Shown here: in pieces, positions 19,009 through 27,693 of the stretch | How the letters are laid out: each line of letters begins with the position of its first letter | Position numbering within the stretch: the first letter of the stretch is position 1 | Source: Elioraea tepida | GTDB lineage: Bacteria; Pseudomonadota; Alphaproteobacteria; Acetobacterales; Acetobacteraceae | DNA length: 64,000 bases | Reading direction: 5' to 3' | Assembly: GCF_019203965.1 (NCBI RefSeq) | Contig: NZ_CP076448.1 | Span: 1,875,001-1,939,000 of the forward strand | Translations under genes and position numbers: made by a program | Notes under the pieces: model-generated | Database searches by the model: none | Seen by the model: the letters and a program-made list of their open reading frames with translations, nothing else | What the model was told of the DNA's origin: nothing

Positions 19009-19791
19009 TCAGCCCCGGCGTTCGACCAAAAGCCGCTTGATCTCGCCGATCGCTTTCGCCGGGTTGAGGCCCTTCGGGCAGGTCTTCGTGCAGTTCATGA
19101 TCGTGTGGCAGCGGTAGAGCTTGAACGGGTCTTCGAGCGCATCGAGACGTTCGCCGGTCGCCTCGTCGCGGCTGTCGGCGATCCAGCGATAGGCCTGAAG
19201 CAGAACCGCGGGCCCGAGATAGCGGTCACCGTTCCACCAATAGGAGGGGCAGGAGGTCGAGCAGCAGAAGCAGAGGATGCACTCCCACAACCCGTCGAGA
19301 CGCGCCCGCTCTTCGGGGCTCTGCAGCCGCTCGCGGTCGGGCGGGGCGGGGCTGTCTGCCTTCAGCCACGGCTCAATCGAGCGGAGCTGGGCGTATCCCT
19401 GCGAGAGATCGGGAACGAGGTCCTTGATTACCGGCATGTGCGGCAGCGGCGTGATCCGCACCGGCCCCTTCACCTCCTCGATCGGCTTGAGGCAGGCGAG
19501 CGTGTTGGTGCCGTCGATGTTCATCGCGCAGGAGCCGCAGATGCCTTCGCGGCAAGAGCGGCGGAAGGTGAGAGTCGTATCGATCTCGTTCTTGATCTTG
19601 ATCAGCGCGTCGAGGACCATCGGCCCGCACGCGTCGAGGTCGATGCGGTAGGTGTCGAGGCGCGGGTTCTCGCCGTCGTCCGGGTTCCAGCGGTAGATGC
19701 GGAACTCCTTCACACGCGTCGCGCCGGCCGGCGCCTCGAAGGTCCTGCCCGGCCTGATCCGGCTGTTGGCGGGCAGAGTGAATGTCGCCAT
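19009..19791 (-). CDS. sdhB: Succinate dehydrogenase iron-sulfur subunit
   Basis: Electron-transfer subunit of complex II, carrying electrons from SdhA to quinone. The 260-residue protein has the 2Fe-2S ligand segment [15 protein letters not shown] near residue 80, then [17 protein letters not shown] and [17 protein letters not shown] for the 4Fe-4S and 3Fe-4S clusters. All expected cysteines are present. It is the last gene of the sdhCDAB operon, 49 bases after sdhA. Confidence 0.97.
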   Translation of the reverse strand: MATFTLPANSRIRPGRTFEAPAGATRVKEFRIYRWNPDDGENPRLDTYRIDLDACGPMVLDALIKIKNEIDTTLTFRRSCREGICGSCAMNIDGTNTLACLKPIEEVKGPVRITPLPHMPVIKDLVPDLSQGYAQLRSIEPWLKADSPAPPDRERLQSPEERARLDGLWECILCFCCSTSCPSYWWNGDRYLGPAVLLQAYRWIADSRDEATGERLDALEDPFKLYRCHTIMNCTKTCPKGLNPAKAIGEIKRLLVERRG

Positions 19792-19840
19792 GGTTCGTTT
19801 CCCTGTCGGTCCGTCCCGCCTGCTTCGTCGAGGGCGCCTG

Positions 19841-21649
19841 TCAGTACACCCGCGCCTTCGGGGGGAAGGACTGAACTTCGTTGGTCAGCGTGGTCAGCGT
19901 CACGGGGCGGTAGTCGAGCCGTACCTCGCCGGCGGCGTTGCACCAGGCGAGGGTGTGCTTGAGCCAGTTCACATCGTCGCGCTCGGGATAGTCCTCGTGG
20001 GCATGCGCGCCGCGGCTCTCGTGCCGCGCCTCGGCCGACACCACCGTCACCATCGCGTTGCCCATCAGGTTGTCGAGCTCCATCGCCTCGACGAGGTCGG
20101 TGTTCCAGATCAGGCTCCGGTCGGTCACGCGCAGGTCGTCCATCTGCCGCCAGTGGCCGCGCATCTTCTCCACACCTTCGGCGAGGCTCGCCGAGTTGCG
20201 GAACACCGCCGCATGGGCCTGCATCGTCTTCTGCATGGCCAGCCGTATCTCGCCTGTGGTCGACCCGCCCTTGGCGTGGCGGATACGGTCCATCCGATCG
20301 AGCGCCGCCTCGCCCGCCTTGGGCGGGAGCGGCGGCTGGCTCTGCCCGGGCTTGACGAGCTCGGCCGCCCGCTGCGCCGCGGCGCGGCCGAACACCACGA
20401 GGTCGAGAAGCGAGTTGGTGCCGAGGCGGTTGGCGCCGTGCACCGAGACGCAGGCCGCCTCGCCGACCGCCATAAGCCCCGGCACGACGCGGTCTCCCTC
20501 CGGGCCGCGGGTGATCACCTCGGTGCGCCAGTTCGTCGGGATCCCGCCCATGTTGTAGTGCACGGTGGGCAGGATCGGGATCGGCTCGCGGGTGACATCG
20601 ACTCCGGCGAAGATCTTCGCCGTCTCGCTGATCCCTGGAAGCCGTTCGGCCAGGAGCTCGGGGCCGAGATGCTCGAGGTGGAGCAGGATGTGGTCCTTGT
20701 TCGGGCCGCAGCCCCGCCCTTCACGGATCTCGATCGTCATCGCGCGGGAGACGACGTCACGGCTCGCGAGGTCCTTCGCCGTTGGCGCGTAGCGCTCCAT
20801 GAAGCGCTCGCCCTCGCTGTTGGTCAGATACCCCCCCTCGCCGCGCGCGCCTTCGGTGATCAGGCAGCCGGCGCCGTAGATGCCGGTGGGGTGGAACTGA
20901 ACGAACTCCATATCCTGCAGCGGCAGGCCGGCGCGAAGCACCATCGCGTTGCCGTCGCCCGTGCAGGTATGGGCGGAGGTGCAGGAGAAATAGGCGCGGC
21001 CGTAGCCGCCGGTCGCGAGCACCGTGAGGGCGGCGCGGAAGCGGTGGATCGTTCCGTCCTCGAGACACCAGGCGACCACGCCGCGGCAGGCGCCGTCATC
21101 GTCCATGATGAGGTCGAGGGCGAAGAACTCGACGAAGAACTCGACCTGGTGCTTGAGGCTCTGCTGGTAGAGCGTGTGCAGGATGGCGTGGCCGGTGCGG
21201 TCGGCCGCCGCACAGGCGCGCATCGCCGGTGCCTTGCCGTAGTCCTTCATGTGGCCGCCGAAGGGGCGCTGGTAGATGCGCCCGTCCTCGGTGCGGCTGA
21301 ACGGCACGCCGAAATGCTCAAGCTCGTAGACGGCCGGGATCGCCTCGCGGCACATGTACTCGATCGCGTCCTGGTCGCCGAGCCAGTCCGACCCCTTGAC
21401 GGTGTCGTACATATGCCAGCGCCAGTCGTCCTCGCCCATGTTGCCGAGCGCCGCTCCGATCCCGCCCTGGGCCGCGACGGTGTGGCTCCGGGTCGGGAAC
21501 ACCTTGGTGATGCAGGCGGTCTTGAGCCCGGCGGCGCCGAGACCAAGGGTGGTGCGAAGCCCAGCCCCGCCGGCGCCGACCACCACAACATCGTAGGTGT
21601 GGTCGACGATCCTGTAGGCGCCGCGCGACGGCATGGTGATCGCGTTCAT
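19841..21649 (-). CDS. sdhA: Succinate dehydrogenase flavoprotein subunit
   Basis: Catalytic subunit of complex II oxidising succinate to fumarate, with covalent FAD. The 602-residue protein has the dinucleotide motif [16 protein letters not shown] near residue 20, the flavinylation segment [17 protein letters not shown] with the FAD-linked histidine near residue 53, and active-site segments HPTGIYGAG and [12 protein letters not shown]. Length is standard. It sits third in the sdhCDAB operon, 34 bases after sdhD. Confidence 0.97.
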   Translation of the reverse strand: MNAITMPSRGAYRIVDHTYDVVVVGAGGAGLRTTLGLGAAGLKTACITKVFPTRSHTVAAQGGIGAALGNMGEDDWRWHMYDTVKGSDWLGDQDAIEYMCREAIPAVYELEHFGVPFSRTEDGRIYQRPFGGHMKDYGKAPAMRACAAADRTGHAILHTLYQQSLKHQVEFFVEFFALDLIMDDDGACRGVVAWCLEDGTIHRFRAALTVLATGGYGRAYFSCTSAHTCTGDGNAMVLRAGLPLQDMEFVQFHPTGIYGAGCLITEGARGEGGYLTNSEGERFMERYAPTAKDLASRDVVSRAMTIEIREGRGCGPNKDHILLHLEHLGPELLAERLPGISETAKIFAGVDVTREPIPILPTVHYNMGGIPTNWRTEVITRGPEGDRVVPGLMAVGEAACVSVHGANRLGTNSLLDLVVFGRAAAQRAAELVKPGQSQPPLPPKAGEAALDRMDRIRHAKGGSTTGEIRLAMQKTMQAHAAVFRNSASLAEGVEKMRGHWRQMDDLRVTDRSLIWNTDLVEAMELDNLMGNAMVTVVSAEARHESRGAHAHEDYPERDDVNWLKHTLAWCNAAGEVRLDYRPVTLTTLTNEVQSFPPKARVY

Positions 21650-21683
21650 GACCTCTCGTCCCGTTCCCTTTCGACCACGCCGC

Positions 21684-22085
21684 TCAGAGCGCGACGCGCA
21701 GCACCGCGAGGATGCCCATCAAGGCGCCGATGAGCAGCACGGCCTTCACCGCGAGCAGGACGGCAAGACGCCGCCCCTCACTGCGGATGTAGTCCTCGAT
21801 CACGACCTGCAAGCCCAAGGACGCGTGCCAAAACGAGGCGCCGACGAGCAGGATCAGCAGAACCGTGTTCAGCGGCCGGGCGATCCAGGCCGAGACGGTG
21901 GCGTGATCCGCTCCTGCGAGCAGGATCAGAGAGGCGATGAACCACAGCGTCAGAGGCACGAGGGCTGCGGCGGTCAGACGCTGCACCCACCAGTGCCGCA
22001 CGCCCTCCTTCGCCGCGCCTAAGCCCCGCGCGCGGCCCAAGCCGCTGCGCAGCATCGTCCGGGTGGCCTTCGCCTGGTTCGCCAT
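21684..22085 (-). CDS. sdhD: Succinate dehydrogenase membrane anchor subunit
   Basis: Membrane anchor helping form the quinone and heme site of complex II. The 133-residue protein has three hydrophobic segments (about residues 38-58, 66-86, 104-126). The motif [19 protein letters not shown] and the segment [18 protein letters not shown], with a histidine in the heme-ligand position, are typical of alphaproteobacterial SdhD. It begins 11 bases after sdhC ends. Confidence 0.92.
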   Translation of the reverse strand: MANQAKATRTMLRSGLGRARGLGAAKEGVRHWWVQRLTAAALVPLTLWFIASLILLAGADHATVSAWIARPLNTVLLILLVGASFWHASLGLQVVIEDYIRSEGRRLAVLLAVKAVLLIGALMGILAVLRVAL

Positions 22086-22096
22086 CGCGCCTCCCC

Positions 22097-22528
22097 TCAG
22101 CCCATCACCGCGTAGCCGAGCACCCAGGCGAGCAGGGTAAGCCCGATCGCCGCCCCAACCGTGAACCAGCCCGAGCGTGTCACGCTCTCGAGGTCGTAGC
22201 CGTGGCCGAGGTCCCAGGCGAGGTGCCGGATCCCGTTGCAGAAGTGGTAGAAGAGGGCGAGCGTCCAGCCGAACAGCATCAGCCGGCCGAGGAACGAGCC
22301 CAGGAAGGCCTGGGCGTCGGCGAAGGCGTCAGGACCATCGGCGGCGGCAAGCAGCCAGGACACGAGCAGGAAGGTGCCGACGGCGAGCGCAATGCCGCTA
22401 AAGCGATGGCTGATCGAGAGGACGGAGGTGATCTGCGGCCGGTAGACCTGCAGATGCGGGCTGAGCGGGCGGCGGACCAATCTGCCGTCGCTTGTCGTGC
22501 CCGTCATCAGGGCGTCGCGGGAGTCCAT
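22097..22528 (-). CDS. sdhC: Succinate dehydrogenase cytochrome b556 subunit
   Basis: Cytochrome b subunit of complex II. The 143-residue protein shows the signature RPLSPHLQVYRPQITSVLS-type N-terminus, SISHRFSGIALAVG, and the heme-ligand region HFCNGIRHLAWDLGHGYD; three membrane segments follow the usual pattern. It is the first gene of the sdhCDAB operon, with a candidate promoter about 140 bases upstream. Confidence 0.93.
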   Translation of the reverse strand: MDSRDALMTGTTSDGRLVRRPLSPHLQVYRPQITSVLSISHRFSGIALAVGTFLLVSWLLAAADGPDAFADAQAFLGSFLGRLMLFGWTLALFYHFCNGIRHLAWDLGHGYDLESVTRSGWFTVGAAIGLTLLAWVLGYAVMG

Positions 22529-22669
22529 CTGGCGTTCCCTTCTTTGCGTCCGCCGCGCCCGCCCGCACGGCGCCCGGTCAGGGCGGGAGGGCGAACGGTC
22601 TCGACCTCACGGCCCGAGATGAAAAAGGACGCGGCGCACGCGGCCCCGCGCCCCCTCTGGGCATGGTGA

Positions 22670-22698
22670 GTGTTACGCCTGCTGCGGTGCAGCGTCAA
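22670..22698 (-). promoter_or_regulatory. Candidate sigma-70 promoter of sdhCDAB
   Basis: On the minus strand TTGACG and TAACAC are separated by 17 bases. The -35 matches consensus at five of six positions, the -10 at three. Transcription would start near 22662, leaving a leader of about 135 bases before sdhC. Confidence 0.35.
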
Positions 22699-22777
22699 CG
22701 CGCGGGGCGATCGCGGGGCGGCTTGGCGGACGCCATCGCCCACCGGTCACCGGCAGTCCCGCCGCGCGTCGTCGACC

Positions 22778-23488
22778 CTAACGCTTCCCGAAGCGCGCCT
22801 TGAGCGGGATCGCGGCGAGCGCAAGCGCCGCAAGCCCCACGAGAGCGCCGAGCACCTGCGGCGTCAGAACCGAGCGCACGTCGAACGCCCCGCCCGCTGC
22901 GAGCACGTCGCCAAGCCCCGCCCCGGCGAGGCTGAACACCGCCGTGCCGGGCAGGATGCCGAAGAAGGTCGTCACGACATAGACCGGAAGCCCGACGCCC
23001 ACGAAGGCCGGAACGAGGTTGACGAGGAAGAAGGGGAAGAGCGGCACGAGCCGGAGCACGAGCAGGTAGGACGCGGCGTTGCGCCGGATCGCGGCGGCGA
23101 GCGCCTCGGCGCGGGGCCCAAGCCGCGCGAGCCCATTCTCGCCAAACAGGGTGCGCGCGAGCAGGAACACGCCCGTGGCGCCGACCGTCGCCGCCGTCAC
23201 CGCAAGCGCCGTTCCCAACACGGCACCGAAGAGAAGGCCGCCCGCGAGGGTGAGGACCACCGCCCCCGGAACCGACAGGGCCACCGCCGCGGCATAGAGC
23301 GCGACATAGGCGGCAGCGGCGACCGCCCGGTTCGCGTCCACGAAGCGGGCGAGCGCCGCATGGTGCCGGGCGAGGGTCTCGAGCGAGAGGTGGTCGGCAA
23401 GGCCCAGCAGCCGCGCGGCGACGACCGCGCCCGCCACCAAGAGCGCGATCCACAGACGCCGGTCGCGGAGAAGGCGCGCCGCCCTCAT
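22778..23488 (-). CDS. TVP38/TMEM64 (DedA-like) membrane protein
   Basis: Polytopic inner-membrane protein of the VTT/SNARE-associated superfamily; relatives include E. coli YdjX/YdjZ and DedA, some of which move lipids. The protein is 236 residues from ATG 23488, with about five hydrophobic segments. It carries the family hallmark of a glycine-rich re-entrant region (GAVVLTLAGGLLFG, about residue 90) and FLVNLVPAFVGVGLPVYVVTTFFG. The ATG overlaps the stop of the upstream flavoprotein gene (ATGA), a pairing seen often in proteobacteria, so they probably act in one pathway that is not characterised. Confidence 0.82.
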   Translation of the reverse strand: MRAARLLRDRRLWIALLVAGAVVAARLLGLADHLSLETLARHHAALARFVDANRAVAAAAYVALYAAAVALSVPGAVVLTLAGGLLFGAVLGTALAVTAATVGATGVFLLARTLFGENGLARLGPRAEALAAAIRRNAASYLLVLRLVPLFPFFLVNLVPAFVGVGLPVYVVTTFFGILPGTAVFSLAGAGLGDVLAAGGAFDVRSVLTPQVLGALVGLAALALAAIPLKARFGKR

Positions 23489-24951
23489 GGCAGGAGACGC
23501 TGGGTCAGCCCGACCAGGCGTCGCATCCACGGGCCGAACACGAGGGGAGCGAAGTGATTGCCGGCAGCCCGCTTGCTGAGCTCGCCGAGCGTGGGGTAGG
23601 GGGCGAGCAGCGCGGCGATCGCGCCGATGCGCAAGTTCCGCTGGATCGCAAGCCCCCACAGCCCGATCAGCTCGCCGGCATGTGGGGCGACGATCGTGGC
23701 CCCGAGAACCCTGCCGCGCCGGCCGAGCACGATCTTCGCCAGACCCTCGGCCTCACCCTCCGTTCGGGCGCGATCATTGCCCGAGAGCGGCTCGAGCAGA
23801 ACCGAGACGGGGTATCCCGCCCGCCGAGCCTCTGCCTCCGTCAGCCCAACATGGGCGAGCTCCGGGTCGGTGTAGGTGACCCAGGGGAGGGCGCGGTAGT
23901 CGGCCCGAACCGGCAGGCCGAGCAGGGCGGAGCGGAGGACAAGTCCGGCATGATAGGCCGCGATGTGGGTGAACTGCGGCCCCCCCGCCGAATCGCCGAT
24001 CGCGTAGACGCGCCGGTTGGTGGTGCGCAGGGCCCGATCGACGGTGATCCCGCGCGCGGTCGCGGCGATTCCCGCCGCCTCGAGGCCGAGCCCTTCGAGC
24101 CGCGGCCGTCGCCCGGTGGCGACGAGAAGGTGCGTGCCCTCGATCACCCGGCCGTCGCCGAGGCTGACTGCGACACCGGCGGCGGCACGCGACACGCCGG
24201 CAACCGTCGCGCGTTCATGCAGCGAGACCCCCTCCGCCACGAGCCGGGAGCGGATGATGGCCACCGCCTCCGGCTCGTCACGCGGCAAGATCGTTCCGAT
24301 GTCGATCAGGCTCACCGACGCGCCGAGCCGGCGGAAGGCCTGCGCCATCTCGACGCCGATCGGCCCCGCCCCGAGCACGACGAGATGAGCGGGCAGGGCG
24401 GTGAGGTCGAACACCGCTTCGTTCGTGAGGAACGGCACGTCGGCAAGCCCCGGCACGGGCGGCAGGGCGGGGGAGGAGCCGGTGGCGATCACGAAGCGTC
24501 TCGCGCGGATACGCTCGCCCCCGGCCTCCACCTCTGCGGGGCCGGTGAAGCGCCCGGGCGCGAGGATGACGGTGACGCCGAGGCCCTCAAATCGTTCCAC
24601 GCTGTCGTGTGGCGCGATCGCCGCGATCACCCCGTGCACATGCGCCTGCACACGGCCGAACTCCACCTCCGGTGGCGGGGCTGTGATGCCGAAACGCGCG
24701 CTCCGGCGCACGGCTTCGGCGGCATGCGCCGCGGCGAGCAAAGCCTTCGACGGCACGCAGCCCGTGTTCAGACAGTCCCCGCCCATGCGGTGCTTCTCGA
24801 TGAGCACCACCGCCGCGCCCATCTGCGCGGCGCCTGCTGCGACCGAGAGCCCGCCGGAGCCTGCGCCGATGACGCAGAGATCCGCGTGCAGCACCCCGCC
24901 CTTACGCCAGGGGCGTCTCGCCGGCAGGGGGCGGCGGTGCGGATCGGTCAC
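23485..24951 (-). CDS. Lipoamide-dehydrogenase/mercuric-reductase-like flavoprotein
   Basis: FAD- and NAD(P)H-dependent pyridine nucleotide-disulfide oxidoreductase. The 488-residue protein has FAD motif CVIGAGSGGLSVAAGAA near residue 27, the redox-active disulfide GGDCLNTGCVPSKA near residue 58, an NAD-binding motif LGAGPIGVEMAQAF, FAD contact YAIGDSAGG and a dimerisation domain lacking the His-Glu pair HPTxxE of lipoamide dehydrogenase: the matching place reads YPTLGELSKRA. That favours a mercuric-reductase-like or unknown disulfide reductase over a true component of pyruvate dehydrogenase. It is coupled to the TVP38 gene. Confidence 0.8.
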   Translation of the reverse strand: MTDPHRRPLPARRPWRKGGVLHADLCVIGAGSGGLSVAAGAAQMGAAVVLIEKHRMGGDCLNTGCVPSKALLAAAHAAEAVRRSARFGITAPPPEVEFGRVQAHVHGVIAAIAPHDSVERFEGLGVTVILAPGRFTGPAEVEAGGERIRARRFVIATGSSPALPPVPGLADVPFLTNEAVFDLTALPAHLVVLGAGPIGVEMAQAFRRLGASVSLIDIGTILPRDEPEAVAIIRSRLVAEGVSLHERATVAGVSRAAAGVAVSLGDGRVIEGTHLLVATGRRPRLEGLGLEAAGIAATARGITVDRALRTTNRRVYAIGDSAGGPQFTHIAAYHAGLVLRSALLGLPVRADYRALPWVTYTDPELAHVGLTEAEARRAGYPVSVLLEPLSGNDRARTEGEAEGLAKIVLGRRGRVLGATIVAPHAGELIGLWGLAIQRNLRIGAIAALLAPYPTLGELSKRAAGNHFAPLVFGPWMRRLVGLTQRLLP

Positions 24952-25161
24952 GGACTCTCCTGGTCGGGGTGGTCAACCCGGCTTCGGATGAACCGCGGCC
25001 AGTCTAGGCCGGCCGCGACGGCGCGCGGGAGGGCCTGCATTCGCTCGGGGCGATCGCGCGCGGCGGCTCAGGTTGGCCTCGGCACGTCCGGCTTCGGCCG
25101 TGCCCGCCGCTGCCGAGACGACGCGGCGGCCAGGACGCGCGTGCCGGCCCAAGGCGTCGCC

Positions 25162-25782
25162 TCAGGCCCCGAGCACGCGGTCGATCTCTCCTTGGGCGAG
25201 ATCGCGCCCCGTTGCGACACCTTCAGGCAGCGTGTGCATCAGCGCCGAGACGGTGACGCGCTCCGTCGGCTCTGCCTCGGGCACAAACTGGCGCAGAGCG
25301 TCATCGACCTGTTCGAGATGCTGAATGGCGCGGCGTATCCGCTGCCCCGTCAGGTCCTGGAAGGCGCAGGCCTCGAAGATCGCGTTGACCTCGGCGGAGA
25401 GCGCGGCGGCGGTCTCGGCGTCGAGCGCGGCGGCGGTCTCGGCGTCGAGCGCGGCGGCATCGAGCCGCGCCTGGATGGCCTCGGCCGCCTCGAGGATCCG
25501 GTTGGTCGCGGCTTCGGTCTCGAGCACCACGGCCTCGAGCTCGATGCCGCTGTTTCGGCTCTCCCGCGCCGGCACCGAGACGAGATTGGCCACTGTCGCA
25601 TGGATGCGCTTGAGTTCGCCGGCGAGCTTCTCCTCCGAGAGGTCGGAGAGCTGCACATGCGCGTCGAACTCGGCCGAGAGCTCGGCGATACGCCGATCGA
25701 CGAAGCGCCGGAGCTCGCCGAGGAGCGGGGCGATCTCCTCGCGGATGGCGGCCCGCACGGCCGCGTCGAGAGCCTCATTCAT
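25162..25782 (-). CDS. cheZ: CheZ-like protein phosphatase
   Basis: Phosphatase predicted to dephosphorylate CheY-P in chemotaxis. The protein is 206 residues from ATG 25782, mostly long helix. The hallmark FEACAFQDLTGQRIRRAIQHL contains the catalytic aspartate and glutamine (DLTGQ), near residue 145. The C-terminus LAQGEIDRVLGA resembles the CheY-binding peptide of FliM (LSQDEIDALL-type), separated by a flexible linker. An 8-residue unit DAETAAAL is tandemly repeated just before the catalytic motif. No other chemotaxis gene is nearby. Confidence 0.82.
   Translation of the reverse strand: MNEALDAAVRAAIREEIAPLLGELRRFVDRRIAELSAEFDAHVQLSDLSEEKLAGELKRIHATVANLVSVPARESRNSGIELEAVVLETEAATNRILEAAEAIQARLDAAALDAETAAALDAETAAALSAEVNAIFEACAFQDLTGQRIRRAIQHLEQVDDALRQFVPEAEPTERVTVSALMHTLPEGVATGRDLAQGEIDRVLGA
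25401..25458. repeat. 24-bp perfect tandem repeat inside cheZ
   Basis: A 24-base unit beginning gcgcggcggcggtctcgg is present twice in full (25401-25424 and 25425-25448) and then for ten more bases. It encodes the repeated octapeptide DAETAAAL in the helical stalk. The unit length keeps frame; copy number may vary between strains. Confidence 0.85.
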
Positions 25783-25955
25783 CCGAGCCTCACCCCTCCT
25801 GGTCGCGACGCCGCCCCGTGCTGAGCGCGGGGTCGGGCCCGCACTGTGCCGCGGTGCGGTGAAGACGGGATTACCGAAACGGGACGTTCCCTCCCTCTGG
25901 CGATCCGGCTGACGCCGCCGTCCGACGCACGGGCGGCTCCAGCTGACGCGACGCG

Positions 25956-26430
25956 TCAATAGGGCGTGCGGTCCTCCTTCGCCGTCCAGGCCCTCAAGGC
26001 GGCGAGCGCCTCGTCGCGGAGCATCTGCGCAAGCGGAATGGCGCGCAACGCCGCCGGCTTGCGGCCGAGCTCGGCCTCGATAAAGGCGTCATCGAAGCCC
26101 ACGGCTGCGGCGTCGGCGGCGGTCGCGGCGTAGAACACGCGCCTCGGCCGCGCCCAGTAGAGCGCGCCGAGGCACATCGGGCAGGGCTCGCAAGGAGGCA
26201 TAGACATCGCAGCCCGCGAGCTGGAACGAGCCGAGGCGCCGGCAGGCGTCACGGATCGCCACCACCTCGGCATGGGCGGTCGGGTCGTTGTCGAGGGTCA
26301 CGCGGTTCGCGCCCTGGCCGACGATCCGTCCATCCCGAACGATCACGCAGCCGAACGGCCCTCCCCCCTCGGTCACCGAGGCGACCGAGAGCCGGATCGC
26401 CTCGCGCATCATCGCCGCGTCACCCTCCAT
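25956..26430 (-). pseudogene. Guanine/cytidine deaminase-like gene, one frameshift
   Basis: Zinc-dependent nucleobase deaminase of the CDA superfamily, closest in pattern to guanine deaminase GuaD or nucleoside deaminases. From ATG 26430, behind GGAGGG, the first frame reads GGPFGCVIVRDGRIVG, the catalytic DPTAHAEVVAIRDACR and AGCDVYAS; then an extra A/T at 26192-26193 shifts the frame. The second frame continues with CEPCPMCLGALYWAR, the zinc cysteines, and runs to a C-terminus KEDRTPY typical of GuaD. Removing one base would restore a protein of about 157 residues. The shift lies in a two-base run, so sequencing error is possible. Confidence 0.8.
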
Positions 26431-26664
26431 CGCACCCTCCCCCTCCCTGCTCTCCGCGGCCCGGATCCCGCCCGGCGCGACCGCCGTCATGGCGGGTCGA
26501 TCGCTGGCGGGGTCGAACAGCGCCATCCTGCCCGCCGCAGCGCGGCTGTCGAGAGCACCGCTCGCCGCCGCGGCGGGCGGCGACCTCCCTCGCCGCAAGG
26601 GCTTGATCCACGTCATGTCGAGGGGCATGCCGGGAGGCGAGACTGAGCAACGAGGAGGGTTCCG

Positions 26665-27024
26665 ATGTCACGGCTCTACACCGTTCGCATGCTGCTCGCG
26701 CGCAACCCGGGCTTTCCGGAAGGCTCGAACGAGCGCGGCTACGAGCTTCGCGTGCCGCTGACGGCGGATGGCCATCTCGATGTCGAGGCGTGGCGGGAGC
26801 GCCGCGCCGAGTGCACGGTCCGTCGCTTCTGGCACGACGAGCCTGACCGGCACGGCGAGCTGATCCACGGCCGGCATGGCTGGGCCTTCAGTTACGAGCC
26901 GGGAGAGGCGGATGACGAGCCGCTGTTCAAGCTCGAAGGACACGTCTTCCGCCCCGGCGAGTACGTCACCGTCCGCGAGACCGACGGCGAGGCCCTCACC
27001 TTCAGGATCGTCAGCGTCCGCTGA
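26665..27024 (+). CDS. Conserved-looking small protein of unknown function
   Basis: A 119-residue soluble protein with no signal peptide or membrane segment. It is acidic and rich in aromatic and charged residues, with a likely beta-rich C-terminus (FKLEGHVFRPGEYVTVRETDG, then LTFRIVSVR). I do not recognise a named domain. An AGGAGG-like site precedes the ATG. It is followed after 31 bases by another small unknown gene on the same strand, and it diverges from the deaminase gene. Codon use matches its neighbours, so it is very likely a real gene. Confidence 0.7.
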   Translation: MSRLYTVRMLLARNPGFPEGSNERGYELRVPLTADGHLDVEAWRERRAECTVRRFWHDEPDRHGELIHGRHGWAFSYEPGEADDEPLFKLEGHVFRPGEYVTVRETDGEALTFRIVSVR

Positions 27025-27055
27025 GCGGCACGGCAGAAGAGGAGAGGCGCGCAGG

Positions 27056-27448
27056 ATGTCGCACTACCACGCCGTCGTCTGGCTTGACTCGCGCGAGGCC
27101 CACATTTTCCACATCACCGAGACGGAGGCGGAGAAGATCACCGTCCGCGACCGCAAGCCCGACAAGCATCTGCACGGCGGCGGCTCCAAGGGGCGCGAGC
27201 ACGCCCACGCCGACCAGGACTATCTGCACCGCGTGGTCGAGGCGCTCTCGGGCGCGCAGGAGTGGCTGATCGTCGGCCCGGGCGAGGCGAAGCACGAGCT
27301 TGTCCGGCACATCGAGAGGCACGACCCAGGGCTGCGGTCCCGCATCAAGGGAGTCGAGACGGCGGACCACCCGAGCGACGGCCAAGTCTGCGCTCTGGCG
27401 CGGAAATACTTCGCCCGGATCGACCGGATGTTGCCGCAGAGGCCCTGA
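27056..27448 (+). CDS. Small protein resembling eRF1-domain translational machinery protein
   Basis: A 130-residue cytoplasmic protein starting at ATG 27056 with a GAGG-containing upstream site. It begins with HYHAVVWLDSREAHIFHIT, has a histidine-rich stretch (HLHGGGSKGREHAHADQDYL), then EWLIVGPGEAKHELVRHIER and a helical end (GQVCALARKYFARIDRML). The order of beta-strand, variable loop and GPG-containing turn resembles the C-terminal domain of eRF1/RNase-like proteins, which is the basis of a common database name, translational machinery protein. No catalytic function can be asserted. Confidence 0.6.
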   Translation: MSHYHAVVWLDSREAHIFHITETEAEKITVRDRKPDKHLHGGGSKGREHAHADQDYLHRVVEALSGAQEWLIVGPGEAKHELVRHIERHDPGLRSRIKGVETADHPSDGQVCALARKYFARIDRMLPQRP

Positions 27449-27478
27449 ACGGCCCCCACCCGGTCTCGCGCAGGCGAA

Positions 27479-27505
27479 CAATCAACAGCTGTGACGCGTT
27501 GATTG
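27479..27505. promoter_or_regulatory. 7-bp inverted repeat upstream of the exoprotein gene
   Basis: CAATCAA (27479-27485) and TTGATTG (27499-27505) form a perfect inverted repeat separated by 13 bases, in a locally AT-richer stretch between the small gene and the exoprotein gene. It could be an operator or a weak terminator of the upstream gene. There is no T tract after it. Confidence 0.35.
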
Positions 27506-27693
27506 ACGACACGTAAAAATCCTTCTTGAAGCCTGGCATACACGCGCGTTATCCCGCTTGCTCGCGTGGGAGTGGAGCCGCCTCGGCGTTTCGGTGTCGT
27601 CCGCGGTTTCGGCGTGGCGCGGTCGCGGCAGACCTGTTCGCTCCCCGCAAAGGCCCGGGTCGCTGACCGGTGCGCTGCGAAGGGGTAACGGTC

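Noticed and set aside
22529-22777. A small plus-strand gene between sdhC and the TVP38 gene
   Set aside because: Open frames exist but have no ribosome site or recognisable protein; the stretch looks like the sdh leader and promoter.
24952-25161. Searched the gap between the flavoprotein and cheZ for RNA genes
   Set aside because: Only high-GC sequence with short palindromes; nothing supportable.
25401-25448. Tandem repeat considered as a CRISPR or minisatellite
   Set aside because: Only two units without spacers, and they encode helix octapeptides in cheZ, so it is a coding repeat.
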